Positions 28,360-41,104 of a DNA stretch of 64,000 nucleotides are shown here, in pieces. The notes beneath the pieces are model-generated. The model was not told the origin of the DNA, did no database searches, and saw nothing but the letters and a program-made list of their open reading frames with translations. Every line of letters starts with the position of its first letter. Position 1 is the first letter of the stretch. This DNA is from Atriophallophorus winterbourni (lineage: Eukaryota > Platyhelminthes > Trematoda > Plagiorchiida > Microphallidae). The stretch spans positions 87,018 to 151,017 of the forward strand of contig JACCGJ010018497.1 in NCBI GenBank assembly GCA_013407085.1, written 5' to 3'. The translations under genes and the position numbers were made by a program.

Positions 28360-29110
28360 TTGGATCAAGAGTTGCCCCCGATGTCAACAAAGCAAAGACG
28401 AACGTCACACCATCAGTTCCCACTGTTTATTTCCACCTGTTACGAGCGCTTTCAGCACATTTACTTGGATCTCATTGGTCTATTAGCGGTCACCAACGGT
28501 AGCTCCCGTAAATTGAACTGCGTTGACCGTTTTACCTGTTGGGCATTGGCTGCAGCCATGCCTGATATCAGTGGAAAAAGGGTTTCGAAAGTTATCGTTC
28601 AACATTGGATCAGCAACATTGTTGTACCGAACAAAATTACCACTAACAGAGGTTGCTTATTTCAGTCAACGCTTTTTAGGGAATTGAAAAGAACACTCCT
28701 TACGAAGCGCACAGACTACAGCCTACCATCCTTCTTCAAATGGCTTAGTCAAAAGATTTAACCTCCAAACCAAAGCTGCAATCATGAGTTAAAGGAATTC
28801 AGAACGATGGTCTGAGTCTTTGCCCTTGGTACGTCTTGGTATTCGTACCACCGTTAAAGCAGACCTGGGTTGCTCAGATGCTGAGATGCTGTACCAGAGT
28901 ACACTCGAAAGACCTGGCGAATTCCTGACATCTTTCAATTCACCATTAGATCTTAGAGCTTCACAATATTTCCGTCGAATTCGCAGCTTCATGAAATCAT
29001 TACGAGCTATCCCAACTCGCAAACACACTCAACCTTTGTACATCCTAGCCGACTTGTCTACCTGTGACTTTGTGTTTGTGGGTGCTGATCATGTACGTCA
29101 ACCATTTTAA
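28360..29110 (+). pseudogene. Integrase fragments, gypsy pol
   Basis: Two frames cover the integrase: 28360-28761 with VDRFTCWALAAAMPDISGKR (first Asp) and ITTNRGCLFQSTLFRELKRT, where the second catalytic Asp has become Asn, and 28820-29110 with LVRLGIRTTVKADLGCSDAE. The segment with the catalytic Glu is lost in the break between them (28762-28819). Confidence 0.8.
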
Positions 29111-29473
29111 CCGCCACACACTGGTCGGTACAAGGTGCTCAGCATGTATCCCAAGTATTTCGTCATTGAGCAGAATGAATCAAAAGAAACTTTCAGTATT
29201 GATTTAACATAGGAAGCGAAAGGAAATACCCGAAAAGTTACTCCACACATGCCAAACAGAGACCAACACGTTTTTTCATCCAATCATCAGGTACAAACCG
29301 TAACTTGATTCCCTTGATAAACCCCCTCACCTTCGTGTCTCAAACTATCCGACCTCAAAAGACAAACACGTTCTGGTCATGAAGTCCCTTTTCCCCCAAG
29401 GTTTAATGATTTCATAAAACAATGCTTTTTCCAAACGTCTCTTTTCTTGTTCCCGACGCTCTAGGGCGGAATT

Positions 29474-29740
29474 CTATAGTTATTTGTACAATCTTATATT
29501 TTTTATAATCTTAATTTGTTAACTTAAACCTCATTGTTTTGTTTACATTGCCGATAACGCCATATTGATTTTACGATTTTGCTTTTAACGCTATAACTCA
29601 TATTTAATCGATTTACTGTTCGGTAACTCAGCTAATGAAGTTCATCTGCATAATACCGCTTGTACATAGTCAACAAACACATTAATTACAATATAGTCTT
29701 TGTCCACGCGCGGTCTTTGTTCTTCAGTGGTTCAGTATCA
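29474..29740 (+). repeat. Degenerate 3' LTR of the gypsy remnant
   Basis: It begins after a purine-rich tract (CTCTAGGGCGGAATTC). The block ATTAATTACAATATAGTCTT and TGTCCACGCGCGGTCTTTGT matches the LTR of the minus-strand element at 16228. The TG...CA ends are no longer clear. Confidence 0.6.
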
Positions 29741-29753
29741 GTATCAGTATCAC
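29735..29753. repeat. (CAGTAT)3 microsatellite
   Basis: Three perfect copies of a six-base unit lie directly after the LTR remnant. Confidence 0.8.
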
Positions 29754-30010
29754 ATGGCGATAGTTGACCAAGTCGAAACGAGTGTCCAGATTCTTTCGGC
29801 GTATGTACCTGTGAATGGAAGTTGGGAGAGGTCTCACCACCGAAAGGTGAGAGAGTAAATGCATGTTACATGTCAAATCGAATAAAAAGACGATGGACCG
29901 CAGTTTATTTCAACGAAAACAAAAAATGGAACAGAAACGTTTTTTGTGTTTCAAAAAGTTCTTCTAAATACTTTCGTGGTTTTTGACAATAAATATGGTT
30001 GGATATATTA

Positions 30011-30223
30011 TTAAGGGTAATGCTCCGGAAAGAGCACGTGCAAACGTTCACCCAGCCAATGTTTGAACGCATATACTGAAGTTACTGAGATTAGTTCTGC
30101 AGAAAGTGAGTTCCACGCGTTCACTACACGAATGCTGGAGAAGTGCGTTCCGGATTCAAGCCTGGTGTGCTGCTTACCTAGCCTAACATTGTGCTTTCGT
30201 GTACCAACCAAAGGAGAGAACAT
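30011..30223 (-). pseudogene. LINE C-terminal segment
   Basis: The 70-codon frame ending FSSIRVVNAWNSLSAELISV and TSVYAFKHWLGERL is the usual CR1-like C-terminus, in which RVVN-WNSLP is followed by VNAFK--LD. The frame is closed by a natural-looking stop. Confidence 0.75.
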
Positions 30224-30477
30224 GATGAAGTCATCGAATTTGAGACAACTTTATCCTTTGACAACCTTAAATGTCTCTACAAGATCTTCCCAAGTTACCT
30301 CCTTCTAAGCGAGAAAAGTCCTAATGCTATTAGAAGATTTTCATAGTTGGTGTATGTTAAACCCTCGATCATCCGAGTGGCCAGCTTCTGTGCCTTTTCT
30401 AGCTGCACTATATCCTTCTGGTAATACAGCTTTCAAGCCTGGATACAGTATTGTAGATGTGGCCTTACTATTGCCTT

Positions 30478-30672
30478 TTAGAGGGGCAACAGTACCTCAG
30501 CTTTTCTGCATGTGAATGCTGAACGTAGTCGACAGAGTTCCCTCCTGGCCCTTTGAGCCGAAGCAGCACATTGGTCAGTCCACTTAAAGTTTGCGAAGAC
30601 TAGGATTCCTTGGTCCTTAATAGATTTTACCCTAAGGAACTCTGTAGGGGCTGATGGCGTAGAGGCAATCAT
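30478..30672 (-). pseudogene. LINE post-RT segment
   Basis: The segment FLRVKSIKDQGILVFANFKW, then TDQCAASAQRARRELCRLRS, corresponds to the DLGV-V-SDL-W--QC---A-KA block that follows the RT in CR1-like LINEs. The next part (RPHLQYCIQAW) continues in another frame up to about 30400. Confidence 0.75.
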
Positions 30673-31924
30673 GTTGCCTGCTAGTGTAGAGAGCGAGTGA
30701 CACTTCTCTAGGTTGAGGGGAAGATCTCACTTAACCGCCCATGTCGTCACAGCTTCTAGGTCACTTATCAGATCGGAGTTATCCGACCTACCAACAATTT
30801 TTGCGTCGTAAGCAAACATATAACAAGGTAAGCGTAGTTGGTTGGCTAGATCTTTAATGGAGGTGAGGAACAGCAACGGCCCCAAGACTGCGCCATGGGA
30901 AACTCCACTCGTTATATGCGCACATGAGGTGTATGTATCATCTATCCTAACAGTGAAGGCGTTACACGCTTTGGAAATGCAAGGAAAATAACGGAGCTTT
31001 TTCAGTGCTTATTATGACGGCAGAGCCATCGTCTCTCCTCAAAGTACATACACCTCTTCGGGCTAAGCCTTTTGATTGAACGTAGCTGTAGTATCGTTTC
31101 GGATGAGTATTGACCTATTGAGCGATTCTTATTTCGAAAGAGAACTTTGCAGTACGAATCTTGGAAACAGCGGGCCCAAGTCCCACTTGAGGGAGTAAGC
31201 TTGTAACTCCTCCATTTTGTGTCGCGGAGACAGAGGCTGAATACGATTGCGGTTTACCATTTTTGAGAACAAAAAGGGGAGGAGCGAATCGATTATGAAG
31301 TTGAAGTATGTTTTTCTTGATCTGCCCTCACATCCCATCCTCATGGTCAATGATTTGCCATGAGGGTAGTGCTGTTGCCTGCAATAGGGCAGCATGGTCG
31401 ATCGAGACACCTTAAGTGGGGGTTTACCAAATGACAAGAGTAACTCACAGGTAACACTACATGGTCGCTCTTTTCTAGTGGTGGTTGGAAGACCAAATTT
31501 TCTATACCGCTTTCAGCAGTTGAAATAACTAGGTCAAGAGTAGACGGAGACTAACCCTCGCGTAATCTAGTTAGTTCGTTTACGTGATAATGAAGTGCAT
31601 GGGAGTGTATCCAGTCCAGAAAATCGCTCGCGTTTTCTGGAGCATGCGAGGTTCGGTACTGCCAGTTTATTTAGGGTAGACTAAAATCGACGAAGATTAC
31701 AACACTTGGTGCTACGATTAAAAGAGACAACCGCTTAATTTGCAAAAGAGAATCTTATTCCAAACTAGTGTCCGGGCTACCGTAGACGCAGCTTACCACT
31801 ATACGCGTGCATCCATGCATGAGCAAGGCAGGTATTATCTGCACGTTCGTTTTAAAAAAAGAAATACTTTGTTCAAAACGAATAGCGTTATTAATGAGGA
31901 GCAACTGAACACTGAACACTGAAA

Positions 31925-31995
31925 AACCAAATTTGATATATTATCTATTTATTATCTATATTATTTATTATATTATTTATTATCTATATTATCTA
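31925..31995. repeat. AT-rich simple repeat (TATTATCTAT-like)
   Basis: Imperfect tandem TATTATCTAT and TATTATTTAT units cover about 65 bases. Confidence 0.75.
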
Positions 31996-32617
31996 TTTAC
32001 ATTTTTGAGGATTTTATTATAAGTCGTGTAAGAATGACCACTGTCTTATTGTATTGATAATGGATTCTGGTGCATGCAGGGAAAGATTGTCAGTTCCTGC
32101 AGCCTTTGAGCGGTACAAAGGGGGGAGAGCGCATATGAACTCCAATGCGCTTGTGAAAAGTGGATTTACAAACCAAGACAGTGGTAAAATAAAATCAGTG
32201 AATGCATTGGCTTCAAAGTATTAATATCATTAATATCAGTTCTATCTTTTTCGCACAATTGTTTGAGCGTGTTTCATAATTGACGACTGTTTCTGTTCTC
32301 ATAATGGCATTCGTGTACAACTTCCTCAGACGTTGGATTTTAAGCTTAAAAGACATAGGCAGCTGCGAAACCATGTCTCAGTCACGATGTTTGAATACCT
32401 TTCGTTCAGTTTTCGAAAACGCTCCAAATTGGTTGGGGAAAAACGATCAGAACGGACAAAAATAGTTTATTTGTGACAACAAATCTCAAAAAATTGATGT
32501 ATTAATTTTAAACGTCACATTCATGAGAAACGTCAAGTATGTGGAAGATATTTCAGTCAGTGTCTTTGAGCACTTTTCTCAGGGCTGAAACATTGTGAGG
32601 TTCACATGCTGTGATAG

Positions 32618-32989
32618 TCAGTTTTCTGCCGATTGTGCGAGCCAGTTAACTATGATCCCTAGTTCCGCAGATTTTAGGGAGAATTCTGATAACACAATGG
32701 TCAGAATTACCAATAAGCCAGACTCAAAACAATGCGAAATTCGGTGTACATTTGTAAGAGAATAATCCAGACACGCTTCAGATCGCGTTGAAACGGAACA
32801 ATCTTCGTAAAAAAGAGGGGAGATAAAATAGAAAGATTGCAGTGATTGTGGTCTGTTTTGATAAGAGGCAAATTCAATAAAAAGCTCATCAAAAAATTTA
32901 CGAAATGTGTCAGAATGCCAAACTGGAACCTTAAGTTTCGTTAAAGGTAAAACTGATTTTATTAGAGGCAGTCCAATCTTTGCAAACAA
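32618..32989 (-). pseudogene. Possible LINE endonuclease remnant
   Basis: The 123-codon frame includes EACLDYSLTNVHRISHCFES, which resembles the LDYILTN stretch of LINE endonucleases. A different frame in the same place reads IGNSDHCVIRIL, similar to the final SDH block. Upstream, KLKVPVWHSDTFRKFFDELF is unrecognised. The match is short and may be coincidence. Confidence 0.35.
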
Positions 32990-33609
32990 ATGTTATAAGC
33001 CTACCAACACGGTTTGCAATAGAGTAGGTTTGATCCAAACGAAGCATTGAAAACAATCAATACTAATTAAATCAGTGTCATTTTCAGAATACAGCCAAGT
33101 TACTTGAAACATATCGATACCGCAATGAATGGAATGATTTGAACTAAGATGAAAAGAGATCTCTTCAAATTTAAGCCAAAAAAGATCGCACATTGGAAAA
33201 TAATATAGAAAGTAAGGGCATACGATAAATTGACAACCTCATAGATGCATGTTTTCTTTTTCAACGATTGTTTTGATAAACTATTAAAAGTTTTATGAGT
33301 GACACAGCAAGTTCGATTCAAAAATGTGTTATCACGTAATTCTTTTAAAATTTTAGCATCAAAAATGACCTTTGGTTGATCGGAACACATTGTGGAAAAA
33401 CGAATAGTCAGAGTCAATTTTAACGGAAAAAATTCAAAAAAAGATGTGGAAGAATTAATAATATGCACGGCCGATTCAAACGCCCCGCTGAATTAATCAA
33501 GGCTGGAAAGATAAATATTCAACCTTAAATTTGAATATCACAATTACATCAAACATTAGTCATTATCAATCAACCGCAAGTTAACTATAATGGAAAAAGA
33601 TAATGGTAT

Positions 33610-34260
33610 ATAGCGAGTGCGTACCAAATGCTTTACTGTGGGCCAGTAAAACCGGGACAATCTACGCAAGACACGAACGGCATCTGAGTGCTTCCCATCT
33701 AGAAAGCATCCGTCGTATCTTGAACATATCGTCGATGGACAAATTGACTAATTTTTAGGTGCTTTAAAAGCTGGTCTACAGAGCATATTTACCTTATTAC
33801 GACTACACTGCTTACGCTGGCTTGTTCACGTCAACAGAATAGAAAATGGTCGTATTCCAAAAGATCTTCTCTATGGACCATTGAAATCAGAAATTCGAAC
33901 AATGTGTAGACCGCACTTGCGATACAAAGACGTTTGCAAATAAAATATGAAAGCTCTTGGCGTTGACCTCGCGATTTGGGAAGAAACTTGCTTTTGACTG
34001 CTTACATTAGCGGCATTGTGTAAAGCGTCGTCTGCAAGCGGTGGAGCAGCAGATACAACTCTTGGCTGCCGATCGCAAATCGCTTCGCAGCGTATAACTG
34101 ACGCCAATCGACCAAGTACTGTCTATTGTTGTGATAGCTGTGGGAGATTTTGCTCCACCCGAATCGGACTGTTTAGTCACTAGGAAAGCTGTGTGGCATG
34201 CCAAAATCATGCGACTGTTATGTTCATTCATGATCGAGATTGGCCGAAGGAGACTAAAAT
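33610..34260 (+). mobile_element. RTE-like LINE 3' remnant
   Basis: Plus-strand frames give ARHERHLSASHLESIRRILN, then a KTFANKI...KLLALTSRFGKKLAFD stretch, then RHCVKRRLQAVEQQIQLLAA. These correspond to the end of the RTE protein seen at 5143-5397 and 50500-50730. The tail TCATGATCGAGATTGGCCGA matches the RTE 3' end. Stops and frame shifts are frequent. Confidence 0.75.
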
Positions 34261-34261
34261 G

Positions 34262-37200
34262 TTGTAAATTTTAGATTATAGGCAAAAACATTAGGGAGAC
34301 ATTGACCAAATTTTAACCAGAAGATTAGTCCGAAATGTGCAGATTTATTATAATCTGTCCGAAATCTTTACACACCGGTTGTATTCGAACAGCTATTTTA
34401 TGAACCATGGCATTCTTATACATAATTGAAATAGATAAATAAATTGTTTCTCGTTTGAACATTTTTTATATTCTGGAATTCATATTTTGTTTAACAAAAC
34501 GATAAGTACTATGCAGTCCTTTTTACGGTTTTGCTACTCAATAACATAATAAAATATTGGCCCCAAAGTACGCCAATTAATACACAGATCCCTTTTTAAA
34601 ATCTTCGATAAATATCTGGTGAACGATGAATTGAGAGACTTCAGCTAATGTCACTCGAGATATACACAACTGACAAATCTAATAGTATGCCCTTATCGAA
34701 CAGAAATGGCGGGATCTTTCTAAATTTGAATTGCACACTGTTTAATATATTCGTTCAGCTTGCATATTTTGATGTAACAATTTTCAACGTGAAATTTGGT
34801 TACGTATTCTGAATATGAGCAGTATTGAATTTATTCATTATTTAATCCATATTATGTTTTTAACGATTTAGTACTAATTTGGATTGTTGTCAAGTTCTTG
34901 CCACTATGAATTTGAAGTGATCCGTAAACTAGTAACCTCTAATTGTTACCGTTATTGTATTTAATTCTATTGAGTGACCAACTAGATTAATAAAATTGAA
35001 AATTAATTTAGTGTGCCAAATTATAGTGTTGCTCACCTTTGGTGTGTGTTCACCAAACTTCGATTCTAGTGATGTCAAAGTCTTCAGAGCACATCATCAA
35101 TTGACTCTCGTGCTACATTATATGTGATATTATAGTGATATTATAGTGGAGATTCTTGAAATAGCACCACGTTATTGCTCAGGACAGGTAGGTATAAATA
35201 GGTTCAAATTCTGAACTGGTGGATCATTTTAATCGATAAATGATGGTTATCGTTTGGGCGTAAGCGTTGAAATATTTTACTAATGATAGCGCAGCATGGC
35301 TCGAATTAGTGACACTCATCGAGTATTGAATGCCAAATCGGTTTTAGTATGCCTTGATACAGTTTACAATGATCTACATGGTTCCCGTTCAGTAGTACGT
35401 TTACTTTCAAACCTTATTTACAATTTATCCACTCTAACCACCCCCACTAAACAGGTTTAGCATTCATCACTTGACGAGTGTGGCAAATTTAAAGTGATAT
35501 TGCAAAGTGAATATGGTTACGTTATCATAAGGTTAGTCATAAATTTGCGGACATGATTAAAATCATGAAATAAATTTTAGAACATCTTTCTTCACATGAA
35601 ATGTTCATGACTCAGTCAATAGTTAAAGCTTTAAAGTTAACTGCGAGCTTTTTACAAGAATGTGACATTTTTATAATGGTTTCGACTTACATTTCAATCG
35701 ATTTTGATTCTATCATTTAGGAATTACCAAACCACTTTTCTGATAACTCGTTTAGAAGAAGAATCAGAGCCCATTTGTAACCACGAGCCTTAAAGAAGTG
35801 TGGTTAATTTAGACGGTGAACGATTTTGCATCATTCAGATCAATGCTAAATAATAATAAAAATTTAAATCTAGAAAACTTCATAGAACTGGATTTGAACG
35901 CTCCCACAGATTCGATATAACCAATGGAATCTTTAGAAAAATGTTCCAAGCATGTTCTCATAGCTAATTTACTATGAGAAAGGATTACATAGAATCGATT
36001 AATACTACCAGGAAATTGAATTAACCTATTTTACATTGTCAGAAAAACATCATACAAATGGTTTCGTATTTCCCTGATATAGTTATTACGATCCGTTTCC
36101 GGAACGAGGACGTTAAATCATTTCTAGATGATTCTGCAAAGAGCATAAGTTACTTACAGAATATTAAAGATTTATTCTATTGTATCCATCAGAAAATCAA
36201 TTTTTTACCTCATCGCAGTATACTTGGTATATGCAACGTAAGACATCATGCTTAATACATCAAAATTAACCTACGTTCAATCAAATATTCAATTACACTA
36301 TTTATTTTATTGGTTTACCCGACATTAGCATTTCACCGAAAATGAATTTGTGTGCCTTATTTGAATTTATGAAAATCAAACAATTGCCTGCTGAATCATC
36401 ATCCCAATTATGTCAACTTGTTTTCATTATACATGCGCACGCCAATCAGATGGGAAGCACGCGAGCAATTGCGATTTCCAAAATTAGTCCGCCGAATCGA
36501 TCAATCAAGCCTCTCCGGTCCCAGACTCCTAGATGAATTCCCTCACACGCAATTCGGTTGACATGCGTGGATATATTATTTATTGTTCCACTCCTAATTC
36601 CTTTTGAACAAGAGGGCTCTTGGAAATAACCAGACGATTTATGTTCATATAAAACATTTATTATCCATTTGTGTGCCATTGCGAAATTTTTCTGTGGATG
36701 TTCATCCAAAACATTCATCTGAATACACCAGACCCATCAAGATTTATATCCAGCGTTTAGTGGTCTTGATACTACCACGTTCGTTATTAACGTCGTAAAT
36801 TATGTATTGCAATAGCCACTGAGTTGCAAACATATCGCCATAAGTCGAAAAGACTTTGCTTAATGGCTCAACTTATTCAATCACAGCTTCTGTAAAAATT
36901 AACCAATAAAAGATGTTAAAAACTATAAAAGTAAGAATGCACCACACATAACATGAAGTGAACTGCTTGAAGCAACTTTATGAACTGGCTCCGGCTCGAG
37001 CACACACAAATTATAAGGATTTTTGCAGAGTGAAATGCCTATACTTTCAACGGGATTTGAAAACCTAAACGTTTCATTTAATGATAAATAGAAGTACCAC
37101 AATGATACTGAAAAAAGCGAATGAAATTGCGTATTTGTGGCGTGTTAATAGAAAAGTGGCTTGATTCTATAAGCATATTTATTACTTTTTAATAGTTGTT

Positions 37201-37725
37201 CCAAATGATTAGATATATTATGAAAATCACTTTTGGTTGAGTGGCGATAGCACGATGGGTATACTGTTTGAGTTTTGATTTAAAGGAGCAGGTTCACGTA
37301 ATACTACGTCTAAACAATTTCGTAAATGTGTTTAAATCCATTTCCACGAGTGTACCAATAATAATCAGAAAAAAATGCAACAGCATAGCAAGATAGCCAG
37401 TTAACATGCACATGTCTTTCTGACAAGCAACCATCACGACATTGATAACGTTGCTTACGAAAGTTTACTGGGACTAAGTGATCAGGTCGTCATCCAGGTT
37501 TACTATCTGTTGGAAGCTGTAAGAACAAATGATGCCCTTGAACAGTTAGACGGATCAACATTATGGCTTTAATGTGATGCTCATAGAAACACAATTAACT
37601 GCCAACTAGAAACCAGTAACGTAAGGGCATGACTATTATAAAATCGCAAAAATTCAATCGAAGTGAGCTCCAAATTTGTCCTCAGGAACTCAAACAAAAC
37701 CTCGAAATTAAACTGAGAACTCGTA
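34262..37725. other. AT-rich DNA, no gene recognised
   Basis: About 3.4 kb without a recognisable gene, element or RNA. Open stretches up to 90 codons (for example 36446-36718, minus) have no motif. It may be intergenic, or an intron of a gene whose exons lie outside. Confidence 0.55.
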
Positions 37726-37729
37726 ATTG

Positions 37730-38461
37730 GTTAAAGGTACGAAACATTGCTTAGCGACACCATCGGCAAAACCCATCATCAGAGATATGGGAAACATTCC
37801 GTTTACTGTAAAACAAAGTAAACAAATTTGTCATCCAACACAATTTGTGCTTCCAAGAAGAGATATCACGCATGGAACATGCATCACAAGCTTGGACTCC
37901 GTGGTTAAAAAAGGATATAATATTGCTTGTCAAAATATACCATCGCGCAACCAAACTCGTAAGAGGTTTCCAGAAACTAACGTACGAGGAACGATTGCAA
38001 AAACTGAGGCTCCCCACTCCCCTTCAAAGAAGCCTTCGAAGCGATGTGATACTAACATAAAATATTAAATACCCCACATCATCCCTTAAAACATTTATTC
38101 GAATACCGTGAGTGACGTCATACACGCAGCCACTCAGCGACACTGCAAATTCCTCACTCCCGTATCAGCTGTCGCCGATATTTTTATTGTGTACGTGTCT
38201 GTTTCCTTTGGAATTCCCTTCCCGAAGCTCTTGTCATCTCTCCCAGCATCGGAACGTTTATTCGACATTTAGATACTCATTTGTTGCATAACGATTTGAC
38301 GACACCTGCGTATTGACTCATGGTAACTACATAACTGGACTATACTTGACATTACATGTTTATTTTATACCTATTTCCTGAACGTATATTTACTATGATA
38401 TGGTAATTGTGAAGCTATGTGCTTTTTGTGAGCATAAATTCTTGAATCTTGAATCTTGAAT
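37730..38461 (+). mobile_element. CR1-like LINE 3' fragment with 7-bp tail repeats
   Basis: Overlapping frames give AWTPWLKKDIILLVKIYHRA, TKLVRGFQKLTYEERLQKLR and a LWNSLPEALVISPSIGTFIR stretch with HLDTHL. This is the C-terminal third of a CR1-like LINE. The element ends in tandem TTGAATC units (38440-38461), the microsatellite-type tail known from this LINE group. Confidence 0.8.
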
Positions 38462-38716
38462 TCCTTATATTGTTTATACTCTAATATTTCAATTTTTAAC
38501 ATCCTATGGTTGTTGTTAAGCTTGTTGCTTTTTAGACCATTACAAACCTTGAATTACCTCGAATGAATGATGTAAAAAATAAAATCGTATATTATCGTTT
38601 GTCATATGGTTTCCAGTGGCATGATTAGGAAGAAAAAATGGTTACAATTTGGAATATGTAGCATTAGGGCATTTTGTAAAAAGCATCCGCTTATTGTCTC
38701 AAAAGGATTTCTTGTA

Positions 38717-38717
<1 letters not shown>

Positions 38718-38751
<34 letters not shown>
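38718..38751. repeat. (TA)17 microsatellite
   Basis: A perfect TA run of about 34 bases. Confidence 0.9.
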
Positions 38752-38752
<1 letters not shown>

Positions 38753-39190
38753 TATTAAACTTTAGATTCTTATTTAAGATTATTATATTTTCTGCCATAC
38801 CTATAGTGCGAACGATGAGTGTCGCAATTATTTCTTGAAAAGAACATTTGAGAAAAAGCAAAGCTTTATTTCTCAATACTATATGAAGTTTTGTTTTAAC
38901 AAATACAACATGTACTAATCATACATGGAAATATTAGTTGAGAATAAACAATCACAGCAACTAACAAAATTTGATTGTAATTTTTGAGTAAGCAGTTTTG
39001 TCGTGAAAAAAGATTATATGCGAATGAAATGAACATTTCAGCTCGAGACATTCTGATGGTATTATGAAATTTCTTCGACTGAGTATTTGGCGATACATTA
39101 TATTTGAGATGATGATCAAATTACACCGTGAAGAAATTATTTGTTAGATTATTGCAAAGAAATTTGAGTGCAATCGGTTAGAGCAGATTT

Positions 39191-39237
39191 TGGGTAACGT
39201 TTCACCTCTGACACAGAAGCTTTGTCAGACCAAGGGA
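39191..39237 (-). ncRNA. Degenerate hammerhead ribozyme of the PLE
   Basis: Minus strand: CTTGGT, CTGACAA, AGCTTC-TGTGTCA-GAGGT, GAAAC, GTT, ACCC. The core has one change from CUGANGA (G to A) and stem II is imperfect. The GAAAC-GTT block forms the short helix III typical of PLE hammerheads. It lies about 300 bases after the endonuclease stop. Confidence 0.62.
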
Positions 39238-39531
39238 CAAGGAACATGATTAGGTGGTAGTCGACCCACCACCACATATTTGACCTTACCGCTAAACATA
39301 CTATAGTACGTCTACAGTGTGTCACGTCTCGTGAAAATGACCGGGATCAGTGGTCGATTTACCTACTAGTGTGAATCCACGCTAATCTAATACAAGTGAA
39401 CACGGTCAAGGTCAGTTGACACAGCGGCCCACATACGTAAAAGTACATAGCTAACGGGGCTAAGGTTAAGCTATTTTTGAAGATGAACAAAAATCGAATT
39501 AACTAGTAGGTATAAGGTGAATAAAAACTAT

Positions 39532-39960
39532 TTACCTTGGCATCAGTGCCGAGCGAAAATTTGTGGAGAATTCTGCCCCATCCACCTTATTGACCGCATT
39601 GGCAATTTCGACCGCCTCCACATGTAGGCGTTCGCTATACGGTTTAATACCGAGTCTCAATATTTCACTGTCTAGATCGACGCCGTGGCCCGTATTTAAA
39701 CCGCGCTCCGCCAAGGCGGAATCACGAATCAGGGATTGATATTCCCTCGCATCCCGGGGCTGTCTCTGGACAAGCTTTTAGAGTTCTTCGATTCTAGTGT
39801 GATGTTCCCTGGAAATCCGACCTATGTAAACACACTAACAGTACTTACAGTTGATTCTCTAGATGTTGTTCGTAATGCTAGATAAAGGTGTCTTATCCTT
39901 GAAGTGCATCAGAACCGAACGGATAGTTTTCCCTTTTTATAAGTTACGCGTATGGTCGCC
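39532..39960 (-). pseudogene. PLE GIY-YIG endonuclease
   Basis: The linker (GSDALQG-type, about 39930) is followed by the nuclease start NNI-RVNCKYC-CVYIG, then SREHHTRIEELKSLSRDSPG in broken frames, and the intact C-terminal stretch AERGLNTGHGVDLDSEILRL and IKPYSERLHVEAVEIANAVN to the stop at 39532. The two cysteines, the Val-Tyr-Ile-Gly block and the HxRI segment fit the GIY-YIG fold of PLEs. Confidence 0.78.
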
Positions 39961-40104
39961 TGGTTCAAGATTCTACGTATCGCTTCAGATGTGCATCTCA
40001 CATACGGTATACAAACTGTATCTCGCCATTTTTTCTCCGATTTATCTGACGGTATTTTAACTTGATCAATTGGCGTATTACAAAACGTATCGGATTACCG
40101 TGGT

Positions 40105-41000
40105 CTATGAGCCTTTGGCTCGTTTCGCGGTGCGCCTTTTTCGGTCTCTTTCGTCGCTGTATAGATGTTCTATTTTATGGAAAATGGAACAAGCTGTGGA
40201 TCTGAAGACCTGTCTAGGATGAGCGGAAGTGTATCGTAGTACATCATATGTATCGATAAGCGCCCGATAGACAGAATTTTGTATTTTCCCGTTTACATTT
40301 TTTGCTAAACAGTTCAAAAAGGGACGAGTGCCTGTGCAAGATTTCACTTCCATGGTGACCGTAATACGTGGGTCTACTTCATGTAAATAGTTGAAGAAGG
40401 CCTCTAACTTATCTCTCTAACTGATCACCATAGTGCCACCATAATTTTGGCCTGAGCCTATTATAGTTAAGGGCTTTGTTCTCAAAATGCTCTATATATA
40501 TGTTCGCAAGTACTGGAGATATCGGTGAACCCATTACCAAGCCTTCTTTTTGTCTATATAATTGCTCATTAAATACTGAGTGGTTCATGCTAAGGCAGAT
40601 CGGTACACCGTTGATAATTTTCTGGACGCTCAAGTTTGTGCGATCTTTCAAACTGGCATCAGATTCAAACGCCTGTCTAGCTTGTTTTAACGCACTTGTT
40701 TTATGTACGTTTGTGAACAAAGCGCTCACACCAAAGCTAACCATTACTTCATCGTCATCAATTGTTACCGATTTAAGCTTGCTGCAAAGTCATTTGCGTT
40801 CTTCATGAACGAGGCTGTATTGCCGAATGTCTAGCTAACTCGTGCGCAGGTGATCCGATACCGTCGACGATAGGTTTTACAGGAATGCCTTCTTTATGTA
40901 TTTTAGGTAGGCCGTAGAACCTAGGAGTTAGAGTATACTTGGGACATAGGTTATACCACAAGCCCTTTCCAAACTCTACTTAACACGACGTAAGTACCTA
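40105..41000 (-). pseudogene. PLE reverse transcriptase
   Basis: The RT begins with LTPRFYGLPKIHKEGIPVKP and IVDGIGSPAHELA (about 40960-40850), the PLE motif YGLPKIHK-G-P-RPI. It continues with MVSFGVSALFTNVHKTSALK and EGLVMGSPISPVLANIYIEH (40744-40409), and finally VNGKIQNSVYRALIDTYDVL of the thumb (40353-40105). A frame break lies at 40745-40850. The YxDD-type box expected after YIEHFE is degraded near 40410 (LWWHYGDQ...). RT activity is therefore unlikely. Confidence 0.85.
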
Positions 41001-41104
41001 GAGAATGCCATTTTGCAGTTATTCATTACATTTTTGATTATACCATTATTTATCTGTTCATAAGGGCTCTGGGATAAGTGAACCCCAACCTTGACTAAAT
41101 AATA

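Larger units (their letters stand above)
27310..29745 (+). mobile_element. CsRn1-like gypsy element, decayed 3' half
   Basis: Segments of RT, RNase H and integrase plus a 3' LTR remain in order. The family is that of the minus-strand element at 16.2-19.7 kb: for example LSTCDFVFVGADHVRQPF here and LSTCDFVFVRADHVRRPL there. Multiple stops and frame changes make it an old copy. The 5' half, gag, protease and 5' LTR are not present. Confidence 0.82.
30011..31740 (-). mobile_element. CR1/Jockey-like LINE, truncated, broken
   Basis: On the minus strand the parts come in the usual order. The endonuclease end lies at 31740-31440 (FSLPKINWQYRTSHAPENAS, then STLDLVIST and SDHVVL). A linker follows at 31437-31129, then RT palm pieces at 30930-30720 (SHGAVLGPLLFLTSIKDLAN and a Phe-Ala-Tyr-Asp form of the FADD box). 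The DQGILVFANFKWTDQC block is at 30672-30478 and the C-terminal NAWNSL block at 30223-30011. Stops and frame changes separate them. Confidence 0.8.
39175..41100 (-). mobile_element. Penelope-like element, best preserved copy (minus strand)
   Basis: Read on the minus strand the element carries the RT start (about 41000), RT palm (40744-40409), thumb (40353-40105), GIY-YIG endonuclease (39960-39532), a 3' part and a degenerate hammerhead (39237-39191), ending at CGGTTAGAGCAG (39175). PLEs are telomerase-related retroelements that use a GIY-YIG nuclease. The 5' end abuts an inverted partial copy at 41105. Stops and frame changes are present, so it is not autonomous. Confidence 0.87.
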